Below, piece by piece: positions 56,039-64,000 of a stretch of DNA of 64,000 bases (its first letter is position 1; every line of letters starts with the position of its first letter). Below the pieces are notes generated by a model that did no database searches, was not told the DNA's origin, and was given only the letters and a program-made list of their open reading frames with translations. Made by a program: the position numbers and the translations under genes. This DNA comes from Carallia brachiata. Taxonomy: Eukaryota > Streptophyta > Magnoliopsida > Malpighiales > Rhizophoraceae. The stretch is from positions 293,397-357,396 of the forward strand of contig JADCRB010000059.1 in assembly GCA_021464245.1 (NCBI GenBank), given 5' to 3'.

Positions 56039-57974
56039 AATATCCAGGTGATCAATTAAATTTATGAGCGTCTCTTGTCGTGGCCAAAACTCATATGTTT
56101 TAGGTGACTTTGTATATTAAGTGTTTAGTTTGGGCAAAGATGTCATTTTGGAGTCTTTTATTGTTTGCCCCTTTTGTAGTGATTTTTTACACTATACCAT
56201 TTGAAATACTTAAGCAAGTAAAGTAGGTAAAACTGGAATCATTAGGGTGATACTAATATTTATGTCTGATATTCAAATTAAGGGAAATGCATATTCAATT
56301 GTGATCTTTAATTCAATAGATGCATGCTTTCACTAGAACATTGGTTTTACAAGAGATGTGCACCCAACAATTCTTACGTTGCTTGGGGATTGATTGATTA
56401 GTTTCTCTTGATGTGCAACTATGACTGCTGTGTTTTACTCTCAATGGCAATGTTTAATTTGCCGTGCCAGCTCTCCACGATATTGATAGTATGCCTTTTA
56501 TTGTGATAACAGTGCAAGAGATCTTGTTTGGCTTGTAGATTTACTAAAAAAGAAAAAAAAATTATCCACGTATTACACGTGATCTGCTCTATAAAATTAA
56601 CTTTTTTCGTAGTGCATGTGAGAAAATAATTGGCAGTGGGGAAGATGTGAAGTTGGTAATTTTCGGTTAAATTTTTTGAATTTCACCTCACACAACATTC
56701 TTGGTTCAATAATTAAGCTTTCCAACGTCCCCAAATTGATAGCTCTTGTAGGACTATCCTATTGCTCTTTGTTGTTGCTTTTAACTTTAGTTCTTTTTTT
56801 GTATGAACATTATCTTCTGTAGACAGAGGAATGATGCTATGCTTAGATACTGATTTTCTTACCAGCCTTTGGTGTTATGATTGCTTTGACCTTATTGTAC
56901 ATCATTATCTGCTGCTTGCAGCAGGCTGGTGGAAGTTAAAGGAGGTGTGTTTTCCAACTGGTTGGGATGTTCTGGTAAGTTATATTGATTACATGGTATA
57001 ATTTTTTATACGAACAACTGCAAACCAAAATCTTCAGGATGATCATATCTTGTGCATCGTAATTTTATTAGTTTTGGTCCTATGATATTGTTATCTTGTG
57101 GAAGGGTTTGTGGTGCTTCATACAGCCGGGAACTTCCTTCTGAATGCATGTGTAGTAATCTATTGTCTTGCTTTTTTAGCTAATTAGCTCAATGAATGCA
57201 AATTTATACATCCTGGTCTATGCTTGCTCTATTAGGAAAAATTGGCTATGGTACTATGAGTGAATAACTAGCTTACAAGCACGTTTTCTTTGTATAGAAA
57301 AGATTGCTTTGGTGAAGAATCATTTTTGAGAAGTATGCATGTGGCATTGGGTACATCAAATTCATTAGGCTGTTTATGTAACACCCATACGACGTATTAT
57401 GCACTGTTGAGAAAACAGCATTACTAAAGCAATGGTGAGATAATTAGGATAGATCTGGCTGTTGGATGTTGGACGCTGTACATAAAGCGCATTGTCAGCT
57501 TGAAACCATGCTATGATGGAGGTATCAATGGTGGTGAGGTGTGCCTTGAACATGAAATTATCTTTTTTATGTTCAGATTTGTGGCTATAATTCTGCTTCC
57601 ACATACAGTAACCTAGTAAATTTTGAAGACATAATGAGAACAGAGGATAGTTGAGTTTGATGATACTTAGAGAAGCAATAGATTTAACAAAATAGAAGCC
57701 AATAGCTTGTGCCTGTTCGTATCTACCCCTTGCCTTTCATTTCTTTTGTTGAAGAGAGTATTTCTTGAGTCCTCCACGTCACATGTTCAACATTTTAATC
57801 AAATTCCAATTAAACGGACTTGAGTCGGTTATGTTGAACAATGTAGAGCCTTATTTATAATCCATATATATAACTCTTAGATCTTATATTTTATCATCTA
57901 CCGAGGGACGGTTTATTAAATACATTTTCTAATAAATACAGAAAGGAGAAATGCATACACAAACATCATTGAGA
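56039..57974. other. AT-rich DNA without a supported gene
   Basis: A passage at about 56930-56990 is bordered by 'tgcag' and 'gtaagt', which could be exon borders, but its translation carries a stop and matches nothing I know. The minus-strand frame 57374-57604 (76 codons) is also unrecognised. No repeat structure was found. Confidence 0.4.
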
Positions 57975-58430
57975 CTAGACACAAGGCTGTGAAGCTTTGT
58001 AATTAGATAGCATAAGAAGATTGACCACAATAAAATAATAACATCTGTTGATGCATAACTCCACAAAGTGAAACCATACTCGTCGCCAATGTGGGTTTAT
58101 TCAAAGAACTGCGGCCATTCCCAGCAGCACCACGCTATAAGATGATAGAAAGCTTGCATATAATGCATCCATGTTTATCAATCCAATTTCTTCTTCGTGC
58201 TCACCTGAATTCTTGGCCGATAATTGAGATGATGGATGTCCATTATAAGTTTTTGTCACTGGAGGTCCACACAGGAAACAATTGTCCTCATAGCTACTGT
58301 TGTCAAAAGTTGCAAATTATGCAACCATGTCTGAAGTCTTTCCAGATAAGTTAATGTGTGTCACGGTGAAAACAGTTAGTTGGCGGAGTTGAGTAAACTA
58401 AAGAGGAATTTTTCCATTCAAAATGTTGTA

Positions 58431-58435
58431 CGAAA
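58431..58435. repeat. Copia target-site duplication, left copy
   Basis: CGAAA here and at 63771-63775 exactly borders the two copia LTRs. Confidence 0.85.
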
Positions 58436-58645
58436 TGTTGAAGTTAATCTAGATTTAGTTCTTAATTATTGTTAAAGTAGAATTTGGTTGTTTAGTGTGT
58501 TTCCATATTCGAATAAAATTAGGATTTTGTTGTTGTTAGTATATAAGGACGTGTGATTTATGTTTTATGGGTGTGCTTCTCATTATTATTGTGTGATCTT
58601 ATTCAATTAATAAAATTGTAGTGTTAAGTTAATTTAAAGCTAACA
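58436..58645 (+). repeat. Copia 5' LTR
   Basis: Starts TGTTGAAG and ends AGCTAACA. It contains 'agtatataagg' (about 58539), a probable TATA box, and 'attaataaa' (about 58608), a probable poly(A) element. Confidence 0.9.
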
Positions 58646-58646
58646 G

Positions 58647-58658
58647 TGGTATCAGAGC
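58647..58658 (+). promoter_or_regulatory. Copia primer-binding site, initiator tRNA-Met
   Basis: TGGTATCAGAGC, two bases after the LTR, is the standard complement to the 3' end of plant initiator methionine tRNA used by most plant copia elements. Confidence 0.9.
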
Positions 58659-58799
58659 TGGTCGATCGAGAAGTCACCGTCACCGAGTTTTGGATCCAAT
58701 TAGTTGAAAATAAAGGTTGATTACGAAATTTTGCTCAGTTTGTTTGAGTTAAGTGCTAGTAAAATTGTAGTTGTCAGATATCGTGAGAGATATCTGATC

Positions 58800-59340
58800 T
58801 AAAAAGAGGAAAAAGAAGCTGCCGGAGTACAGCCGGAATTTTTGCCGGAGTCCGCCGCCGACTCCACGCGCTGCCACACGCGCCGCCGCTGGAGTTGCCG
58901 TTCATCATCGAAAACTGTTCTCTTCATCGCCGGACGTCGATCTCCCCGTTTCTGGCACCCACGCGCTGGAAAAATCACCTGAAACTCGCGGATCAAAGGA
59001 AGACCGAAGATCCCAGCCACTGTTCCCTCTCCGATTCTGCCTTCTCCACTCGTCGACGAACATCGAAACTACCAGAAATCGCTTCCCCGGTCACCGATCC
59101 TCCTTCCCCAACCTTCAACTCGCCGATTCGCCGCCGGAAAGTGACCGGACCAAGCCATCGGTCCTCTTTTGTTTCTGTGCCGACGGATTATGCCGCCAGC
59201 AGTCGTTTTTCAGCCGTCCCTACCACCGTTCGCAGCCAACTTTGCGCCACTAAGGTCTCTTCATCGCCGGCCGGAGTTTGTCGCCGGAACCTGCCTCCGG
59301 TCACCAGAGCTCATCCTTACCGCCGGTGATAGTTTGGATT
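58800..59340 (+). other. GC-rich copia leader
   Basis: Between the primer site and gag lies a CCG/CGCCGG-rich stretch, unlike the AT-rich DNA around it. It has open frames on both strands (58895-59329 plus, 144 codons; 58799-59020 minus, 73 codons). The plus-strand product is Ser/Pro/Arg-rich and matches no family I know. Most simply it is an untranslated leader, but a small protein or captured host exon cannot be excluded. Confidence 0.5.
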
Positions 59341-59443
59341 CACGGCAGTCACTTTGTTTTCAAAAAAAATAATAATAATAAAAGGAAAGAGGGGCCAGAT
59401 TGAAGAAAATAAAATTAGGGGTCAAATTTGAAAAATTAGAATT

Positions 59444-60616
59444 TTGAACACGATGAACTTCAATATGAACGGCTCAATTCCAGTTTCAGTTTCCGTTTTA
59501 ATTGGGAAAAATTACAATAGATGGTGTGTGCAGATGAAAGTATTGTTTGACTACAACGAATTGCTTAGTGTCGTAGAGAACGGAGTTGAAGATATTGCTG
59601 CAGATGCAACAGAACCACAACAGACTGCTCATCGAGATATGCAAAAGAAGGATAAAAAGGCACTTTATTTTATTCATCAGGCAGTCAATGATGATAGTTT
59701 TGAGAAGATTGCAAGTGCAACAGCATCTAAGCAAACATGGGATATTTTGACGACGTCTTTTCAAGGTGCGGATAAAGTGAAGAATGTGAAACTTCAAACT
59801 TTACGACGTTAGTTTGCGTTATTGCAGCTGGAAACCTCCAAAACAGTTTCATTTTATATCAGTAGAGTTCTCGCCCTCACGAATCAGATGAAAGTTTATG
59901 AAGAGCAGCTTAATGATCAAATTAAAGCTGAGAAGATTTTGAGGACACTCACACCGCGATATGAGCACATCGTGGTTGCAATTGAGGAAGCACATGATTT
60001 GTCGCAAATGTCAGTTGATGTATTAACGAGCACGTTGCAAGCTCACGAGCAGTGCATTGAGAAGCCAATCGAGCAAGCCCTTCAGAGTCAAGCTCCCATC
60101 AGAGCTGAGCAGAATGATCAATCACAACATAGGCAAAATTCCTCTTGTGGAAGAGGAAGAGGACGAGGACGTGGTAAATTTTACAAGAACAGAGGACATG
60201 GAGGTCGCTACAATAATTATGGAGGTGGAGACAATTATCAGAGGAATACGGACCAGACTAACAGAGGTCGTGGTCGAGGCCGAGGCCAAGGAAGAGGTCA
60301 AGGTAGAGGAAGACAAGATAAATCTAATATTGAGTGTTATTCATGCCACAAGCGTGGCCACTATGCTCATGAGTGTTGGTCGAAAAAAAATAATCAGACA
60401 GCACACTGTGCACAAGAGCATGCACAAGAAGGAGATGGTGATGGAAATCAAGCCCTCATGATGGTTACTGCAGCCACTGAAACACCAAATTACAACACAT
60501 GGTTTTGGACACCGGATGCACCAATCATATGTGTGGAAAGAAGGAGCTTTTTGTGGATCTTGATGAGTCAATCCGCTCCACAGTTAAATTTGCTGATGAT
60601 AGCAGCGTTCCAGTGA
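59444..60616 (+). pseudogene. Copia gag with CCHC zinc knuckle
   Basis: Starts at 59444 or a nearby ATG. It contains the UBN2-type capsid region ('WCVQMKVLFDYNELL', then 'KQTWDILTTSFQG'), an in-frame stop at 59810, and then 'LQLETSKTVSFYISRVLAL'. A Gly/Arg-rich RNA-binding stretch (about 60145-60320) is followed by the knuckle 'CYSCHKRGHYAHEC' (about 60334-60375). It packages element RNA. A one-base loss near 60503 breaks the frame just before the protease motif. Confidence 0.85.
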
Positions 60617-61700
60617 TGGGAAAGGGCGAATTCTCATTAAGTTGAAGAATGGAGACCATAATTACATCTCAGATGTGTTCTATGTACCAGATATGAAGAG
60701 CAACCTTCTCAGTTTGGGCCAATTGCTTGAAAAGGGGTATAACATTATACTGCGTGATAACTGTCTCTCAATCACTGATGGTAAAGGTACACTTATTCTC
60801 AAATCCCCTTTGACGAAGAACCGGATGTTTCGAGTTGATATTGCCACAGATGTTTATACTTGTCTGAGTGCTGTTGTGAAAGACGAATCTTGGTTGTGGC
60901 ATCTTCGGTTTGGTCATTTGAATTTTCGTAGTTTGAAGGTGCTCGCACAGGATAATATGGTGAAAGGTTTGCCCAGGATTGATCATCCGAACCAGATATG
61001 TGAGGCTTGTATCCTTGCAAAACAGAGCAGATTACCTTTTGTGGAAAGGAGAACTTGGCGTGCAAGGCATCCACTCCAGCTTATTCACTCGATGTTTGTG
61101 GTCCAATGAGTGTTCCATCAGTTGGGAACAATAGGTACTTTCTCACCTTCATTGATGATTTTTCGAGGAAGACATGGGTTATATCATGCAGAGGAAGTCT
61201 GAAGTGTTTGATTGCTTTAAGAAGTTTAAGGCATTTGTTGAGAGGCAAAGTGGCTGTTATATAAAGGTTTTGCGGACTGATGGAGGTGGTGAATATGTCT
61301 CTAATGATTCAAGGAGTATTGTGAAGAACATGGCATAAAGCATGAAGTTACTTTTCCCTACACACCACACATAATGGAGTTGCTGAAAGGAAGAACAGAT
61401 CGATCATGAATATGGTTAGAAGCTTATTGAAGGCCAAAGGAGTGCCTAATCCCTTTTGGGCAGAAGCTGTTGTGTGTTCTGTTTACTTGTTGAATAGGTG
61501 TCCAACAACAAGTATTCAAAATATCACTCCTGAAGAAGCATGGACCAGTTTTAAGCCTAGTGTGAGGCATTTGAAGGTGTTTGGTTCAATTGCTTATGCA
61601 CATGTTCCTGCTGAGACGAGGACAAAGTTAGATGATCGAGGAGTGAAGACAATTTTAGTTGGTTATTCAAAAGGAGGATATAAGTTTTTAATCCCGTGAC
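60490..61700 (+). pseudogene. Copia protease and integrase
   Basis: The aspartic protease begins at the 'DTGCTNHMC' motif (about 60508-60535), read after the frameshift. The pre-integrase and HHCC zinc domain follow: '[14 protein letters not shown]' (about 60895-60936) and 'CEACILAKQ' (about 61001-61027). The integrase core shows D in '[10 protein letters not shown]' (about 61150), D in 'LRTDGGGEY' (about 61270-61296) and E in 'NGVAERKN' (about 61374-61397). The frame changes near 61050 and between 61200 and 61400, so no complete enzyme is encoded. Confidence 0.85.
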
Positions 61701-61992
61701 AAAGAAGGTAATTTTGAGCAGAGATGTGACTTTTGTAGAAGATGAAGCTTGGAAATTTGATGCTGAGGAGCACAATGATTCTCAGAGATGTCCTATTGCT
61801 ATTTTGGGAGAATAGGAGTCTCAAGTTGCTGTCCCTAATGCAAATAGGGAAGTTGCCCCAGTTCCTGCTCAGAATCCAATATCACAAGCTCCCCAAGAGA
61901 ATCAAAGACTGAGGAGAAATCGCCAACAGTCAGTTAGATTACAAGATTATGAGGTAATCCTCGATGATACTATTAATGATAATGGAGATTTA

Positions 61993-63424
61993 GTGCATTT
62001 TGTGATGTTTGCAGATTGTGAACCTGTATCATTTGATGAGGCGATTCAAGACCCTAAGTGGGTGAATGCAATGAATGAAGAAATTAAGGCGATTGAGAAA
62101 ATTAAGACTTGGGAGCTTACTAAAATCCCACGAGGTCACAAAGTTATTGATGTGAAGTGGGTTTTCAAGACGAAGAGGAAATCAAATGGAGAAGTAGAGA
62201 GATATAAGGCAAGATTGGTAGCTAAAGGATTTGAACAACGTCCTGGTTATGACTACCATGAAGTTTTCCCCTGTTGCTCGCATGGAAACAGTTAGACTCA
62301 TTATTGCTTTGGCTGCTCAGAATCGTTGGAGAATTCATCAAATGGATGTGAAGTCAGCTTTTCTCAACGGTCCACTTGAAGAGGAAGTGTTTGTGAAGCA
62401 ACCTCCAGGTTTTGTGAAGGAAGGAAGTGAGAAGGTGTATAAGTTGAAGAAAGCGCTGTATGGATTGAAACAAGCACCTAGAGCATGGAATAAGGCATTG
62501 ATTCTTTCTTCCATGAAGCTAATTTTCAGAAGTGTCCGTCTGAGCATGCCTTATATGTGAAAGTTAATGATGATGGTGATATCTTGTTGGTATGTTTATA
62601 TGTTGATGACTTGATCTTCACAGGCAACAATCAGAATGATTGAAGACTTTAAGAAGTCGATGATGAGTGAGTTTGAGATGACTGATTTGGGCTTAATGTC
62701 ATACTTTCTTGGCATTGAAGTGACTCAAGGAGATGATGGAATCTTTATTTGCCATAAGAGATATGCTACAGAGTTGTTGAAGAAGTTTCGGATGCATGAT
62801 TGCAATCCTGTGAGAACACCTGTTGAAGTTGGAACTAAATTGTCTAAAGAAGGCAATGAAGCACATGTTGATTCCACACACTTTAAGCAGATTGTTGGAA
62901 GTTTGAGGTACTTAACATGCACAAGACCTGACATATCTTATGGAGTTGGTTTGATTAGCAAGTTTTTGGAGTCTCCGCGTCAATCTTATATGCAAGTTGC
63001 TAAGAGGATTATGCGATGCATTAAAGGGACGTTTGATCATGGCCTACTTTATACCTCATCTAAGAATTGTGCTCTTGTAGGCTATTCTGATAGTGATTGG
63101 GGTGGAGATGTTGACGATCGAAGAAGCACTTCTGGTTATTGTTTCAACTTTGGCACAACTGCTTGTTCGTGGTCATCGAAGAAACAATTTATTGTTGCAC
63201 TTTCGACTTGTGAAGCAGAATATGTAGCCACAGCTTCTAGTAGTTGTCAAGCTATTTGGTTGAGGAATTTATTGAGTGAGATTCATATTCCAGTTGAAGG
63301 TCCTACAAAGATATTTGTTGATAATATTTCAGCTATTAATTTGGCCAAGAATCCAGTAACGCATGGAAGGAGTAAGCACATTGATACTCGTTTTCATTTT
63401 CTGAGAGATCAAGTTGATAAATGA
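61993..63424 (+). pseudogene. Copia reverse transcriptase and RNase H
   Basis: RT starts with 'WVNAMNEEIKAIEKIKTWEL' (about 62058-62117) and continues 'KARLVAKGFEQRPG'. A small indel near 62265 interrupts the frame. Then come 'MDVKSAFLNG' (about 62342), 'QPPGFV' and 'ALYGLKQAPRAW'. A shift near 62495 precedes the catalytic YVDD at 62599-62610. From 62636 one frame is open to 63424. It holds the RT C-terminus and RNase H, with 'GYSDSDWGGD' (about 63078), 'CEAEYVA' (about 63210) and 'FVDNISAINLA' (about 63315). The frame ends at a TGA at 63422-63424; related sequence reads on to about 63550. Confidence 0.88.
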
Positions 63425-63545
63425 GAGATTGAATTGACTTATTGTAAGTCTGAAGATTAAGTTGCAGATATTCTTACGAAACCGTTGAAGTATGATGCGT
63501 TTGTCAAGCTGAAGCAGATGTTGGAAATGCAAACATCACCAAATC

Positions 63546-63560
63546 AGGATTAAGGGGGGA
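63546..63560 (+). promoter_or_regulatory. Copia polypurine tract
   Basis: 'AGGATTAAGGGGGGA' directly before the 3' LTR serves for plus-strand priming. Confidence 0.85.
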
Positions 63561-63770
63561 TGTTGAAATTAATCCAGATTTAGTTGTTAATTATTGTTAA
63601 AGTAGAATTTGATTGTTTAGTGTGTTTCCATATTCGAATAGAATTAGGATTCTGTTGTTGCAAGTATATAAGGACGTGTGATTTATGTTTTATGGGTGTG
63701 CTTCTCATTATTATTGTGTGATCTTATTCAATTAATAAATTAGTAGTGTTAAGTTAATTTAAAGCTAACA
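63561..63770 (+). repeat. Copia 3' LTR
   Basis: 210 bases, same length as the 5' LTR, with about ten base differences by eye and no large indels. Confidence 0.92.
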
Positions 63771-63775
63771 CGAAA
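63771..63775. repeat. Copia target-site duplication, right copy
   Basis: CGAAA, identical to 58431-58435. Confidence 0.85.
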
Positions 63776-63867
63776 TATCTACACTCTCAACTTCTTTCAA
63801 GTTTAAGAGTCGATGGGATTGCCCTGTCAAGTTATTGTGGGATATGTTTAGCGGGATAAATATTTTT

Positions 63868-64000
63868 AAAGTCCTAAACCTTTAGATTTTTTTACGTTTG
63901 AGTCCTAAACCTTTTTAACATTTCATTTGAGTCCTAAATCTTTTAATTTTTTACTATATCAGTCCTTTAAATTACGAAAAGTAGTCAATCTATTAATAAG
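63868..64000. repeat. 'Agtcctaaacc' repeat, probably half a foldback element
   Basis: Contains 'agtcctaaacctttagattt', 'gagtcctaaaccttttt', 'gagtcctaaatcttttaa' and 'cagtcctttaaatt', the same phrases as the arms of the foldback elements at 9440 and 10066. It begins where RLP similarity stops, so it probably interrupts that pseudogene. The other arm would lie beyond the window. Confidence 0.5.

Larger units (their letters stand above)
58436..63770 (+). mobile_element. Ty1/copia LTR retrotransposon, complete but inactive
   Basis: A 5,335-base element with two 210-base LTRs, tRNA-iMet-type primer site, gag, protease, integrase, reverse transcriptase, RNase H and polypurine tract. The order PR-INT-RT-RNH defines Ty1/copia. 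The perfect CGAAA target duplication shows the ends are original. The LTRs differ at about ten positions by eye, so insertion is not recent. One in-frame stop in gag and several frameshifts in pol make it non-autonomous. It sits antisense to the RLP pseudogene. Confidence 0.92.
57975..63867 (-). pseudogene. LRR receptor-like protein (RLP) C-terminal pseudogene, split by the copia element
   Basis: Read on the minus strand, 63867-63776 gives 'LNISHNNLTGQ' and 'LLNLKEVESVDIS', the last extracellular LRRs. The frame then jumps across the copia insertion (58436-63770 plus one target copy) to 58430. It continues with 'YNILNGKIP', the capping segment 'SYEDNCFLCGPP', an acidic stretch ('GEHEEEIGLINMD'), a membrane helix ('ASFLSSYSVVLLGMAAVL') and the tail 'INPHWRRVWFHFVEL', ending at stop 57975-57977. 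This is the typical end of plant RLPs, cell-surface receptors without a kinase used in defence and development. Three in-frame stops lie in this short stretch, so it was dead or dying apart from the insertion. The 5' part is cut off by the repeat at the right edge. Confidence 0.82.

Noticed and set aside
56930..56990. Possible isolated exon between 'tgcag' and 'gtaagt'
   Set aside because: The reading that looked most exon-like carries a stop, and I could not link it to LRR, TIP1 or RLP genes; splice-like dinucleotides alone are too common.
60057..60461. 134-codon ORF overlapping copia gag
   Set aside because: It is an alternate-frame reading of the Gly/Arg-rich stretch and zinc knuckle of gag.

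Overview
The window looks like nuclear DNA of a flowering plant, most likely a eudicot. It is AT-rich, gene-poor, full of poly-A/T runs and simple repeats, and packed with plant-type transposable elements (L1-like LINE, Tat-type Ty3/gypsy, Ty1/copia, hAT, short LTR elements, foldback elements). The recognisable host genes are plant families: a berberine-bridge-enzyme-like oxidase, an RNI/LRR protein of the F-box/LRR-repeat 14 type, a TIP1-like S-acyltransferase tail, and an LRR receptor-like protein. The species cannot be fixed from the sequence alone. I see no gene that is clearly intact: every protein-coding locus carries stops, frameshifts or insertions.

Layout. 1-215 is probably the 3' tail of a LINE cut by the window edge. 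875-6824 is a full-length but decayed LINE with a 13-bp target duplication. 6838-14000 is AT-rich spacer holding three foldback elements. 14078-15692 is a single-exon BBE-like gene whose only defects are three one-base indels, all in homopolymers. 15800-20055 is a local tandem duplication of non-coding blocks. 21113-31731 is a 10.6-kb Tat-type gypsy element. 31732-54560 holds at least four partial, decayed copies of one LRR gene in the same orientation; one is joined to a TIP1-like 3' end, and one (copy C) was hit by a hAT element, a short LTR element and a solo LTR. 57975-63867 (minus strand) is the C-terminal end of a receptor-like protein pseudogene, split by a 5.3-kb copia element lying antisense to it. 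The right edge enters another AT-rich repeat.

The most interesting item is in the gypsy element. Between integrase and the 3' LTR it carries a WUSCHEL-type (WOX) homeodomain followed by an LxLxL (EAR-like) motif, with a TATA-like box just upstream. This looks like a host transcription-factor gene captured by a retrotransposon. The element's two LTRs share R/U5 but have unrelated U3 regions, and it has no target duplication, so it is probably a recombinant of two related elements; its right edge also truncates the leader of LRR copy A. A single N at 26316 flanked by a near-identical 360-bp repeat inside pol is most likely an assembly seam.

How the parts relate: nothing here forms a working pathway. 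The region reads as a retroelement graveyard around a duplicated LRR gene, with host gene fragments scattered, captured or interrupted by transposons.
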